Positions 56,558 through 64,000 of a stretch of DNA of 64,000 nucleotides are shown piece by piece; positions within the stretch are counted from its first letter, which is position 1; every line of letters starts with the position of its first letter. Under the pieces are notes generated by a model that worked only from the letters and a program-made list of their open reading frames with translations, searched no databases and had not been told where the DNA came from. Made by a program: the position numbers and the translations under genes. The stretch spans positions 248,001 to 312,000 of the forward strand of contig NZ_FRYK01000001.1 in NCBI RefSeq assembly GCF_900148835.1, in the 5' to 3' direction. The DNA comes from Flavobacterium cucumis. Its GTDB lineage: Bacteria; Bacteroidota; Bacteroidia; Flavobacteriales; Flavobacteriaceae.

Positions 56558-57244
56558 TTATTCGTAATTTCTATTCGCTAATGCTGATTTAGCATCTTGA
56601 AATTTTCTACTTAATTTTTCTAAAGTGGTTTCTTTGTGTGTTTCATCTAATTCTTTTTCAACCGTAGTAAGTAAAGAATTTGGATCTATTTTCATTTTAG
56701 GTTTTGAAATAAACTTATTTTCTGATGTGATTACCTTTTCACCTGTTTGAACTTCAACTAATAAATTTTCTGGAGAAACGTATTTGTAGGTGATGGGTGA
56801 TGGGTGATGGGAGTGGGGAGTTATTTTTTCTTCCAAAACGTTTTCCTCTTTCATCTTTTTATTTATTTCAACTGATTTTATATTTCGTTTTTCTTTTTTT
56901 GAAATATTTTCTTCATTCTGAACTAAAACAGGTTTCACATTTTCAATTGAAATTCTATTGATTTTATTGGTTTCAACTGTATCAATTTCTTTGTTAATAG
57001 TGGTTACAATTGGTGTTGAATTATTAATTTCTGTCGTTTCGTTTGAATTGAAAAGGAAATACCCCAATCCGAAAAAAAGTAGCGTAGAAGCGGCTACAAA
57101 AAACCATCCGTAACCTTTCTTTGGCTTTTTTTCTTCTGAAACCGCAAGCATAGCATCTAATCGATCCCAAGCTTGAGCAGAAGGCTGAATTTCTCTAGCA
57201 TTCAGCTTTTCTCTTATTTGATTATCTAATTTATTTGGTTCCAT
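56558..57244 (-). CDS. Anti-sigma-factor-like membrane protein with 7-bp tandem repeat
   Basis: The 228-residue protein has a cytoplasmic N-terminus (about 1-44, DNQIREKLNAREIQPSAQAWDRLDAML), one membrane helix (about 47-65) and a periplasmic, Lys/Glu-rich tail. This topology, and a 14-bp overlap with the upstream ECF sigma gene, suggests it is the cognate anti-sigma factor, though no ZAS motif (HxxxCxxC) is visible. The tail contains PHSHHPSPITYKY, encoded by three perfect copies of a 7-bp unit (56790-56810) that would shift frame if copy number changed. Confidence 0.7.
   Translation of the reverse strand: MEPNKLDNQIREKLNAREIQPSAQAWDRLDAMLAVSEEKKPKKGYGWFFVAASTLLFFGLGYFLFNSNETTEINNSTPIVTTINKEIDTVETNKINRISIENVKPVLVQNEENISKKEKRNIKSVEINKKMKEENVLEEKITPHSHHPSPITYKYVSPENLLVEVQTGEKVITSENKFISKPKMKIDPNSLLTTVEKELDETHKETTLEKLSRKFQDAKSALANRNYE
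56790..56810. repeat. Three perfect 7-bp tandem repeats inside the anti-sigma-like gene
   Basis: On the plus strand the unit GTGATGG repeats three times without mismatch. Seven is not a multiple of three, so each unit is read in a different frame (minus strand peptide HHPSPIT). Confidence 0.8.
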
Positions 57245-57800
57245 TTAATTTGTTTTTTAAGTCGGTGATTTGTTGTTGCAATAACTTTCGAGCTTGTGAT
57301 AATTGCGATTTTGATGTTCCTTCACTTATTTTAAGCATTTCAGCTATTTCCTGATGTTTGTAACCCTCAATCGCATATAAATTAAAGACCATTCTATAGC
57401 CATCAGACAAATTATCAATCATATTTTGAATATCATCTACCGAAAAATCTTCCATTTCATAAACCGATTCGTTTTCGCTAACCGTAACCTCTTCAATATC
57501 TTGATGGTTGAAATTGTTCTTTTTCACCCGAAGAAAATCGATACATTCATACACCATAATTCTACGAATCCAACCTTCAAAACTACCTTTGTGTTCAAAA
57601 TTTTTAAGATTAGTAAACACTTTCATAAATCCGGTAATCATTACATCTTCTGCGTGGTGAATGTCTTTTATGTATTGACGACACACACTTAACATTTTAG
57701 AAGAAAACTTAGCATAAATCTGCTGTTGTGCTTGTCGATTGTTTTCGACAGCCAACTTAATGAGTTGTTTTTCTTCTTGATGTAACTGGATAACTTTCAT
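57231..57800 (-). CDS. ECF-type RNA polymerase sigma factor
   Basis: The 189-residue protein has sigma region 2 (about 20-90, IYAKFSSKMLSVCRQYIKDIHHAEDVMITGFMKVF ... GSFEGWIRRIMVYECIDFLR) and region 4 (about 130-180, YRMVFNLYAIEGYKHQEIAEMLKISEGTSKSQLSQARKLL) with an intact helix-turn-helix, and no region 3. It overlaps the anti-sigma-like gene by 14 bp. Upstream, AACCCTTTT and CGTCTA on this strand form a likely self-directed ECF promoter (57857-57882). Confidence 0.93.
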   Translation of the reverse strand: MKVIQLHQEEKQLIKLAVENNRQAQQQIYAKFSSKMLSVCRQYIKDIHHAEDVMITGFMKVFTNLKNFEHKGSFEGWIRRIMVYECIDFLRVKKNNFNHQDIEEVTVSENESVYEMEDFSVDDIQNMIDNLSDGYRMVFNLYAIEGYKHQEIAEMLKISEGTSKSQLSQARKLLQQQITDLKNKLNGTK

Positions 57801-57856
57801 AAAAAAGTGTTCAGTGTTCCGTTTTTAGTATTCAGTAAAATACTCTTCTATAAACA

Positions 57857-57882
57857 TAGACGAGAATGATTTTAAAAGGGTT
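57857..57882 (-). promoter_or_regulatory. Candidate ECF autoregulatory promoter
   Basis: The minus strand has AACCCTTTT (57882-57874) and CGTCTA (57862-57857). From AACC to CGTCTA the gap is 16 bases, as in ECF promoters with an AAC -35 core and CGTC -10 core. No TAnnTTTG box precedes the operon. The sigma start is 56 bases downstream. Confidence 0.58.
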
Positions 57883-57968
57883 GTATGATATTAAAAAAAT
57901 GTGCCAATTTTTAATGTGCCAATGAGTGAATATCTTAAAAAGACACATTGACTAATTGACTCATTGGC

Positions 57969-58949
57969 TTATTTTTTACGTTCAATAACGTAATTTACCA
58001 TTAAAGTAAGGGAATCTTTGTAAGGAGATGTTGGAAAATCTTGTAATAATGAAAGTGCTTCTTGTTGAAATTGCACCATTTTTCCTTCTGCATAGGTTAA
58101 TCCGTTTTTGTCTTTAACAAATTGGATTACTTCTTTTACGCGTTTTTTATCTTTGTTATGATTTTTCACCGAGTTGATGACCCAACTTTTCTCTTTTGGA
58201 GAACAATTATTCAACGCATAAATCAATGGTAACGTCATTTTTTGCTCTTTGATATCGATTCCTGTTGGTTTTCCAATAGCATCATCAGTATAATCGAATA
58301 AATCATCTTTAATTTGGAACGCCATTCCGATAAGTTCTCCAAATTTGCGCATTTTTTCCACCAAAAGAGTATCCTCTGGAGCAACGGAACAAGCGCCAAG
58401 CGAACAACATGCCGCAATTAAAGTAGCTGTTTTTTGTCGGATAATTTCATAATAAATGTCTTCGGTGATATCTAATCTTCTAGCTTTTTCAATTTGAAGT
58501 AATTCACCTTCACTCATTTCACGAACAGCTACAGAAATGATTTTTAATAAATCGAAATCGTTATTATCTATAGAAAGTAACAAACCTTTTGACAATAAAT
58601 AATCACCAACTAAAACGGCAATTTTATTTTTCCAAAGGGCATTTAAAGAGAAAAATCCGCGACGTTTATTGCTATCATCAACTACATCATCATGAACTAA
58701 AGTTGCAGTATGAATCAATTCAATAACCGAAGCACCTCGATACGTTCGCTCGTTAACGAAACCGCCCGAAACCATTTTAGCAGTTAAGAAAACAAACATA
58801 GGGCGCATTTGTTTTCCTTTACGGTTAACGATATAATGGGTAATTCTGTTCAATAAAGCTACTTTTGAAGACATGGAATCGCGAAACTTCTCTTCAAAAA
58901 GTTCCATTTCATTTACTATGGGAAGCTTTATTTGTTCGGTTATTTTCAT
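57969..58949 (-). CDS. Polyprenyl diphosphate synthase
   Basis: The 326-residue helical enzyme builds a long-chain isoprenoid diphosphate, probably the menaquinone side chain. Both Asp-rich motifs are present: DDVVD at 87-91 (first) and DDLFD at 215-219 (second), with RRG after the first. The residues before the first motif (VIELIHTATLVHDD) fit an octaprenyl/heptaprenyl type, but exact chain length cannot be set by eye. A full -33/-7 promoter precedes it, giving a very short leader. Confidence 0.93.
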   Translation of the reverse strand: MKITEQIKLPIVNEMELFEEKFRDSMSSKVALLNRITHYIVNRKGKQMRPMFVFLTAKMVSGGFVNERTYRGASVIELIHTATLVHDDVVDDSNKRRGFFSLNALWKNKIAVLVGDYLLSKGLLLSIDNNDFDLLKIISVAVREMSEGELLQIEKARRLDITEDIYYEIIRQKTATLIAACCSLGACSVAPEDTLLVEKMRKFGELIGMAFQIKDDLFDYTDDAIGKPTGIDIKEQKMTLPLIYALNNCSPKEKSWVINSVKNHNKDKKRVKEVIQFVKDKNGLTYAEGKMVQFQQEALSLLQDFPTSPYKDSLTLMVNYVIERKK

Positions 58950-58957
58950 TTGGATAA

Positions 58958-58987
58958 CAAAAGTACGAAAACAATTGCTAAAGGCAA
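58958..58987 (-). promoter_or_regulatory. Promoter of the polyprenyl synthase gene
   Basis: On the minus strand, TTG (58987-58985) and TACTTTTG (58965-58958) are 19 bases apart. The box ends 8 bases before the ATG. Confidence 0.68.
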
Positions 58988-59028
58988 AAGTTTCGATTCT
59001 GAAACAAGTTTAGAAAGACAAAAATAAA

Positions 59029-60069
59029 TTAAGATTTATTTGCCAATTGCCCACAAGCCGCATCAATGTCTTTACCCCGACTTCGTCTTACTTTTGCCAC
59101 GATATTATTTTTTTCTAAAGCAGCTATGTAAGCATTTGTAGCTTCTTCTGAGGCTTGTTGAAACATCCCATCATCAATAGGATTGTATTCGATGAGATTA
59201 ACTTTACAAGGAACATATTTACAGAATTTCACCAAAGCGTCAATCGATCTTTTATCGTCGTTGATTCCCTTCCAAACCACATATTCGTAAGTAATTTTAC
59301 TTTTTGTTTTTCTGTACCAATATTCTAAACTTTCACGTAAATCAGTTAGTGGGAAGCTTTTAGTAAACGGCATGATTTCATTTCGAATTTCTTCCACAGC
59401 GGAATGCAAAGAAACCGCTAACTTGAATTTCACCTCGTCATCTGCCATTTTTTTTATCATTTTCGGAATTCCAGATGTGGAAACGGTGATACGTTTTGGC
59501 GACATACCTAAACCCTCAGAAGATGTAATCATATCAATCGCTTTCATTACATTTGGATAATTCATCAAAGGCTCACCCATCCCCATAAAAACAATATTGG
59601 ACAATGGTCGGTCGTAATACAAACGACTTTCATTATCAATGGCAGCAACTTGATCATAGATTTCTCCTGGTTCCAAATTACGCATACGTTTTAATCGAGC
59701 TGTAGCACAAAAATTACAATCTAAACTACAACCTACTTGGGAAGAAACACATGCAGTAGTTCGAGTTTCTGTAGGAATTAAAACCGATTCTACAATTAAG
59801 TCATCGTGCAAACGAACGGCATTTTTAACGGTTCCATCTTCACTACGTTGTAAGGTATCAACTTTAATGTGATTGATTACAAAATTAGCTTCTAACATAG
59901 CACGCGTTTCTTTAGACACATTGGTCATATCTTCAAAAGTATGAGCTCGTTTTTGCCATAACCACTCATACACTTGGTTACCACGAAATGCTTTGTCTCC
60001 GTTAGCAACAAAGAAGTTACGCAATTGTTCTTTGGTAAGTGCTCGTATGTCTTTTTTCTCGATTTGCAT
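59029..60069 (-). CDS. rlmN: Dual-specificity 23S rRNA/tRNA adenine-2 methyltransferase RlmN
   Basis: RlmN is a radical-SAM enzyme that methylates C2 of A2503 in 23S rRNA and A37 in some tRNAs. The 346-residue protein has the radical-SAM cluster Cys114-x3-Cys118-x2-Cys121 (GCSLDCNFCAT), the glycine-rich FMGMGEPLMN, and the C-terminal catalytic Cys in DIDAACGQLA. A TAACTTTG box (60074-60081) ends 4 bases before the ATG, suggesting a leaderless or near-leaderless mRNA. Confidence 0.97.
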   Translation of the reverse strand: MQIEKKDIRALTKEQLRNFFVANGDKAFRGNQVYEWLWQKRAHTFEDMTNVSKETRAMLEANFVINHIKVDTLQRSEDGTVKNAVRLHDDLIVESVLIPTETRTTACVSSQVGCSLDCNFCATARLKRMRNLEPGEIYDQVAAIDNESRLYYDRPLSNIVFMGMGEPLMNYPNVMKAIDMITSSEGLGMSPKRITVSTSGIPKMIKKMADDEVKFKLAVSLHSAVEEIRNEIMPFTKSFPLTDLRESLEYWYRKTKSKITYEYVVWKGINDDKRSIDALVKFCKYVPCKVNLIEYNPIDDGMFQQASEEATNAYIAALEKNNIVAKVRRSRGKDIDAACGQLANKS

Positions 60070-60073
60070 GGTG

Positions 60074-60081
60074 CAAAGTTA
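60074..60081 (-). promoter_or_regulatory. -7 box (TAacTTTG) of rlmN
   Basis: The minus strand reads TAACTTTG, and the rlmN ATG follows after 4 bases. Confidence 0.58.
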
Positions 60082-60115
60082 GGTTAAAATGTCAAAACGT
60101 TTAATTGTTAATTTG

Positions 60116-60123
60116 TATTTTTG
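60116..60123 (+). promoter_or_regulatory. -7 box (TAttTTTG) for the O-methyltransferase
   Basis: TATTTTTG at 60116-60123 includes the TTG at 60121 that could otherwise pass as a start, so the ATG at 60142 is preferred. Confidence 0.62.
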
Positions 60124-60141
60124 TCAAAATTTGATTTTATC

Positions 60142-60783
60142 ATGCATTTCATATCTGAAGATTTAGAAGATTACGTTGCCAATCATTCACAAGCAGAACC
60201 AGAATTATTAGCGAAATTAAATAAAGAAACTTACCAAAAAATCATGCAACCACGAATGTTGAGTGGTCATTTTCAAGGTAGAGTTTTGAGTATGCTTTCA
60301 AAAATTATTCGACCAAAACATATTTTAGAAATTGGAACTTATACTGGTTATGCTGCTTTGTGTTTAGCGGAAGGATTAGCTGAAAACGGAACTTTAGACA
60401 CGATTGATATTGAAGAAGAATTGGTCGATTTTCAAAGAAAATATTTCGATGCTTCGCCATGGAAAGACCAAATTTTTCAACACTTAGGTGATGCAGTTGA
60501 TATTATCCCAACTTTGAACAAAAAATTCGATTTGGTTTTCATTGATGCCGACAAAGAAAATTATGTGAATTACTTTCACTTAATAGTTCCTATGATGAAC
60601 AAAGGCGGAATTATCTTATCCGACAATGTGTTATGGAGCGGAAAAGTATTAGAAGAAGTTAAACCAAATGATAAAAGCACACCCGTTTTATTAGAATATA
60701 ATCTACTATTGAACACTGATCCAAGAGTAGAAACAGTTTTATTACCCATTCGTGATGGTTTGACGGTTAGTCGAGTTTTGTAG
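60142..60783 (+). CDS. SAM-dependent O-methyltransferase
   Basis: The 213-residue protein belongs to the class I O-methyltransferase-3 (catechol/caffeoyl-CoA type) family. The SAM motif EIGTYTGYAALCLAEGL (about 58-74), the acidic loop TIDIEEELVDFQRKYF, and FIDADKENYVNYFH with the metal-binding DADK and SDNVLWSGKV are present. The substrate is unknown. The ATG at 60142 was chosen because the promoter box overlaps the alternative TTG. Its 3' end overlaps the convergent PAP2 gene by 17 bp. Confidence 0.93.
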   Translation: MHFISEDLEDYVANHSQAEPELLAKLNKETYQKIMQPRMLSGHFQGRVLSMLSKIIRPKHILEIGTYTGYAALCLAEGLAENGTLDTIDIEEELVDFQRKYFDASPWKDQIFQHLGDAVDIIPTLNKKFDLVFIDADKENYVNYFHLIVPMMNKGGIILSDNVLWSGKVLEEVKPNDKSTPVLLEYNLLLNTDPRVETVLLPIRDGLTVSRVL

Positions 60784-61339
60784 TAAAATTGTATTTTTTA
60801 CCTATAAAAAGGTACAATTTATAAAAACCAAAACCAAAAATTCCACCAGCGATATAACCCGCTAAAATATCTCCAGGATAATGCAATCCTAGATAAATTC
60901 TACTGAAAGCAAAAACCAAAGGAAACAAATACAGCAAATACGTGTGTTTGTAATACTTGCGTATGATTAATACAACAAAAGTAGTTGTTGCAAAAGAGTT
61001 AGAAGCATGACCTGAGAAAAAACTGAATGATTTCCTAGTGATCACTTCGCGCATAATACCATCGAATTCAGGATTATTACAAGGGCGTAAACGTTCGAAT
61101 GAATATTTAAATAGATTGGTAATTTGGTCTGTAAAAGTGATTAAAGCTGCCAAAAAAAGAATGATAATTCCTAAACCTTTCCATCCCAATTTCTTTTGAA
61201 TGAGATAAAAAATGGCAATAAAAAATGGCGACCAATAAATTTGCTTTGTGATAATCATCCAGAAACCGTCAAATGGCTCTGAACCTAATCCGTTTAAAAA
61301 AAGAAATAATTCTTTGTCTAGGTTGATTAACTGTTCCAA
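60767..61339 (-). CDS. PAP2-family membrane phosphatase
   Basis: The 190-residue inner-membrane protein has about six helices and the phosphatase motifs KxxxxxxRP (SFERLRPCN), SGHAS (FFSGHASNS) and SRIYLGLHYPGD, with active site facing the periplasm. Such enzymes dephosphorylate undecaprenyl diphosphate or phosphatidate. It starts 1 bp after the tatA stop, and its stop region overlaps the O-methyltransferase gene by 17 bp in convergent orientation. Confidence 0.92.
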   Translation of the reverse strand: MEQLINLDKELFLFLNGLGSEPFDGFWMIITKQIYWSPFFIAIFYLIQKKLGWKGLGIIILFLAALITFTDQITNLFKYSFERLRPCNNPEFDGIMREVITRKSFSFFSGHASNSFATTTFVVLIIRKYYKHTYLLYLFPLVFAFSRIYLGLHYPGDILAGYIAGGIFGFGFYKLYLFIGKKYNFTTKLD

Positions 61340-61340
61340 A

Positions 61341-61688
61341 TTATAATTGTCTTTTTATAGGTCCGGTAATATTCTCGATATCTTCTTTTACTTTTTCAAT
61401 CGGATTTTGAACATCTAAATTGATATTTTCTAAAGGATTCACCATTTTAGTAATCCCTTCTTTAGCTTTTGCGATTTCTTCAGAAACGCCACCGGTTAAG
61501 GTATTCATATCTAATCCTGCATCTTGAGTACCTTTTTGAATTTCACTTTTAATTTCATTTGTGGCATTTTTTAATTGCGCCATACCTTTACCTAAAGCAC
61601 GAGCAATATCAGGAATTTTATCCGATCCAAATAGCATCAAGACCACTAAAATAATAAAAAACAATTCACCTCCACCTATTCCAAACAT
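61341..61688 (-). CDS. tatA: Sec-independent protein translocase TatA/TatE
   Basis: The 115-residue protein has a short periplasmic start, one membrane helix (about 8-22, LFFIILVVLMLFG), the hinge FGSDKIPDIARALGKGMAQLKN, and an amphipathic helix, the pore-forming Tat subunit pattern. The remaining tail (about 50-115) is longer than E. coli TatA and repeats short helical segments. No tatC is in the window. It is the first gene before PAP2. Confidence 0.93.
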   Translation of the reverse strand: MFGIGGGELFFIILVVLMLFGSDKIPDIARALGKGMAQLKNATNEIKSEIQKGTQDAGLDMNTLTGGVSEEIAKAKEGITKMVNPLENINLDVQNPIEKVKEDIENITGPIKRQL

Positions 61689-61713
61689 AGTACATTTTTT
61701 GAAATTAACGTTA

Positions 61714-61721
61714 CAAAGTTA
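61714..61721 (-). promoter_or_regulatory. -7 box (TAacTTTG) for tatA
   Basis: The minus strand reads TAACTTTG, 25 bases before the tatA ATG, within a TTACAAAGTTACAAAGT word repeat. Confidence 0.5.
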
Positions 61722-61753
61722 CAAAGTTTTACAACTTATCTGTCTTAAAGTAA

Positions 61754-61784
61754 TCAAAAAAAAGACTATCCGAAGATAGTCTTA
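61754..61784 (-). terminator. Terminator of the M1 aminopeptidase gene
   Basis: AAGACTATC (61762-61770) and GATAGTCTT (61775-61783) form a 9-bp stem with CGAA loop; on the minus strand it is followed by eight T. Confidence 0.85.
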
Positions 61785-61788
61785 ATTC

Positions 61789-64000
61789 TTATTTTTTCTC
61801 TAAAGTATCAAATTTCGATTCAACTTCTACATTAGGCCAAAAATTGTTTGTAACGTCAACATCGGCAGTTTCTAGTTTTGGATCCAGCTGCATTTTAACA
61901 ACTTTTTTCGATGTAGCAAATACTCTCTTAGCCGAATCATTGTTTTTTCTCCAGATTTGAGCCGGAAATTTTTGAACTTCACTTGTTCCATCTTCAAACT
62001 GAAGCTCTACAATAATTGGCATTATTAATCCTCCAGGCTTTGCAAATTCAACTTCATAGAAAAACTTTGGTGATTTTAATTTTGCAATTTCCTCAGCAGA
62101 ATAATTTTTGCTTAAATAATCATTTAAACCTTGAACTTTAGAATAATCAAACCCATTTTTAAGTTCTGATTTAAATTCTGGCGCACCTTCTAAAACCATC
62201 TTTAGCATTGGTTGATTAGCGTCTGCAATTTTTCTCCCTCTTCTATTAAATTGAGGTTTTGCTTCTTTTGGATCTTGCTCAACAACATAATATTGTTTAA
62301 CCTCTTTAATTGCTATATCAGTAACATCGGTAGAATAGAACCATCCTCTCCAAAACCAATCTAAATCTACTGCAGAAGCATCTTCCATAGTTCTAAAGAA
62401 ATCCTCTGGGGTTGGGTGTTTAAATTTCCAACGGTTTGCATAAGTTTTAAAAGCATGGTCAAACAATTCGTGTCCCATGATAGTTTCTCTTAAAATATTT
62501 AATCCTGTAGCTGGTTTTCCATATGCATTAGCCCCAAAATTGTAAATATTTTCAGAATTAGACATAATAGGCTCCAAATACTGTTGATTGCCTTTCATAT
62601 AAGGAACAATGTTTTTTGCTGGTCCACGCATGGCCGGGAAATTTGGATCAAATGTGGTTTCTGTTAAATATTCTAAAAAAGTATTTAAGCCTTCGTCCAT
62701 CCATGTCCATTGTCTCTCATCTGAATTCACAATCATTGGAAAGAAATTATGACCTACTTCATGAATAATCACTCCTAACATTCCGTATTTGATTCTATCA
62801 CTTACAAAACCAGTTTCATCAGGTCTTCCGTAATTCCAACAAATCATTGGATATTCCATCCCTTGGTCTTCTGCAGAAACAGAGACTGCTTTTGGATAAG
62901 GATAATCAAACGTGTAATGTGAGTAAGTTTTTAAGGTGTGAGCCACTGCTTTTGTAGATAAATCTCCCCAAAGTGGATTTGCTTCTTTGGGATAAATAGA
63001 AATAGCTAAAGGCTTGTTCGTTGGCAAGTCAACTGCCATAGCATCTATAATAAATTTTCTAGATGTAGAGAAACCAAAATCACGAACATTTTGTGCTTTG
63101 AACTTCCAAGTTTTCTTTTGATCCGAAAAACTCGACTCTTTTGCAATAGCTTCTTCTTGTGTTACAATTACAACAGGTTTATCAAAAGTTTTTTCAGCTA
63201 ATTCCCAACGCTTTACTTGCTCAGGCGTAAATACTTCACTTCTATTTTGAAGTACTCCTGTTGCTTCCATTACGTGGTCTGAAGGCACCGTAATATTTAC
63301 TTCATAATCTCCAAACACTAGTGCAAATTCTCCTCTTCCCCAAAATTGCATATTTTGCCAACCTTCAACATCATTATAAACCGCCATTCTTGGGAAAAAT
63401 TGCGCCATTACATACAGACGATTGCCGTCTTTAAACTGCTCAAAACCAGAACGCCCATTATTGGCCCCTTCCTGATAACTTACAATATTATACCACCATT
63501 TTATTGAAAAAGAAATTTTATCTCCACTCTTTAAAGGCTTAGGCAAATCGATACGCATCATCGTTTGATTGATAGTGTATTGCATTGCATTTCCTTTTGC
63601 ATCTTTAACATAATCAATGTTAAATCCACCTGGGAATGGGTTTTCTACGAATTTTTTGGCAAATGCATCAGCAGGAATACTTTTAGGCAAAACTTCGTTA
63701 TCTACCAATGGGGTTTTAGAATCTGGCCTTTCAATATTTTGCTCTAATTGCACCCATAAATACTCAAGATTCTCAGGAGAATTATTATAATAGGTTATAG
63801 TTTCTGACCCATAGAGTTTCTTATTCTTATCATCCAATTCCAGATTCATTTTATAATCTGCTTTCTGTTGATAATAAGCTGGTCCAGGAGCACCAGAAGC
63901 GGTTCTGAACATATTTGGAGTTGCCATTTCCTCATACATCTGACGAAATTTATTCTCATTGTAATGTCCCTTTTCAGTTTTCTTTTCATCTGGTTTAACC
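61789..64000 (-). CDS. M1 family zinc aminopeptidase, 5' end outside the window
   Basis: The reading frame stays open to the right edge (residues ...NENKFRQMYEEM precede a possible internal ATG), so the N-terminus with the expected signal peptide is missing; at least 736 residues are visible. The gluzincin motif HEVGHNF with downstream Glu (WMDEGLNTFLEYL) gives the zinc site, and GQ-GMEYPMI marks the substrate-binding GxMEN-like region. The protein is likely periplasmic or outer-membrane associated, as usual in Bacteroidota, and cuts peptides from the N-terminus. A terminator follows. Confidence 0.93.
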   Translation of the reverse strand, partial: VKPDEKKTEKGHYNENKFRQMYEEMATPNMFRTASGAPGPAYYQQKADYKMNLELDDKNKKLYGSETITYYNNSPENLEYLWVQLEQNIERPDSKTPLVDNEVLPKSIPADAFAKKFVENPFPGGFNIDYVKDAKGNAMQYTINQTMMRIDLPKPLKSGDKISFSIKWWYNIVSYQEGANNGRSGFEQFKDGNRLYVMAQFFPRMAVYNDVEGWQNMQFWGRGEFALVFGDYEVNITVPSDHVMEATGVLQNRSEVFTPEQVKRWELAEKTFDKPVVIVTQEEAIAKESSFSDQKKTWKFKAQNVRDFGFSTSRKFIIDAMAVDLPTNKPLAISIYPKEANPLWGDLSTKAVAHTLKTYSHYTFDYPYPKAVSVSAEDQGMEYPMICWNYGRPDETGFVSDRIKYGMLGVIIHEVGHNFFPMIVNSDERQWTWMDEGLNTFLEYLTETTFDPNFPAMRGPAKNIVPYMKGNQQYLEPIMSNSENIYNFGANAYGKPATGLNILRETIMGHELFDHAFKTYANRWKFKHPTPEDFFRTMEDASAVDLDWFWRGWFYSTDVTDIAIKEVKQYYVVEQDPKEAKPQFNRRGRKIADANQPMLKMVLEGAPEFKSELKNGFDYSKVQGLNDYLSKNYSAEEIAKLKSPKFFYEVEFAKPGGLIMPIIVELQFEDGTSEVQKFPAQIWRKNNDSAKRVFATSKKVVKMQLDPKLETADVDVTNNFWPNVEVESKFDTLEKK

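Noticed and set aside
60785-60825. Bulged hairpin near the PAP2 3' end
   Set aside because: It lies inside the PAP2 coding frame and has no U-tract in the right place, so it is not called a terminator.

Overview
The window is AT-rich bacterial chromosome that looks like Flavobacterium or a close relative in the Flavobacteriaceae (Bacteroidota). The evidence is the gliding motility pair gldC/gldB, an XrtF exosortase with its partner, TonB-dependent receptors and a DUF4249 lipoprotein, the short primary sigma factor, the FtsZ C-terminal tail, many TAnnTTTG (-7) promoter boxes, and few Shine-Dalgarno sequences. No phage, insertion sequence, CRISPR array or rRNA operon was seen. There is one tRNA, tRNA-Arg(TCG). 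Both window edges cut a gene: an LptE-like lipoprotein at the left and an M1 aminopeptidase at the right.

Layout. 1-3.6 kb (+): lptE (partial), a TPR-like protein, secG, groES and groL. 3.7-10.9 kb (-): a tight operon of a small exported protein, dabA (DUF2309), dabB (NuoL-like), a SulP anion transporter and a DUF2490 outer-membrane protein, which reads as an inorganic-carbon/anion import locus. 11.0-14.1 kb (-): a Cys-rich metal-handling operon of a HYC_CC_PP protein, a TonB receptor and an exported HMA protein. 14.2-17.4 kb (-): a beta-CASP MBL hydrolase, an ATP-cone/PD-(D/E)XK nuclease-like protein, and xrtF with its partner. 17.4-21.9 kb (+): an fRMsr-like GAF protein, a cation/proton antiporter, rpsO and pnp. 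22.0-28.4 kb (+): an outer-membrane locus with a small exported protein, an STN-type TonB receptor, a DUF4249 lipoprotein and a barrel-less plug-like protein. 28.5-30.2 kb (+): rpoD and rpe. 30.3-32.5 kb (-): a CBS protein, an MtfA-like peptidase, tRNA-Arg and yqeY.

32.7-48.5 kb (-) is the division and cell wall (dcw) cluster: mraZ, rsmH, ftsL-like, ftsI, murE, mraY, murD, ftsW, murG, murC, ftsQ, ftsA, ftsZ. murF and ddl are absent. Upstream of mraZ lie three contiguous 10-bp GTGG repeats next to a -7 box, a likely MraZ operator.

48.8-64 kb holds an alpha/beta hydrolase and engB (+), gldB-gldC (-), nadE and a LuxR-type response regulator (+), dnaG (-, all zinc ligands replaced), an ECF sigma factor / anti-sigma-like / beta-barrel operon (-), a polyprenyl diphosphate synthase and rlmN (-), an O-methyltransferase (+), then PAP2, tatA and the M1 peptidase (-). 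Most operons end in clear hairpin terminators, several of them shared between convergent genes. The most interesting points are the DabAB-SulP operon, the MraZ repeat array, the Cys-rich metal operon, the ATP-cone/nuclease fusion, a 7-bp tandem repeat inside the anti-sigma-like gene, and a C-terminal motif shared by two small exported proteins.
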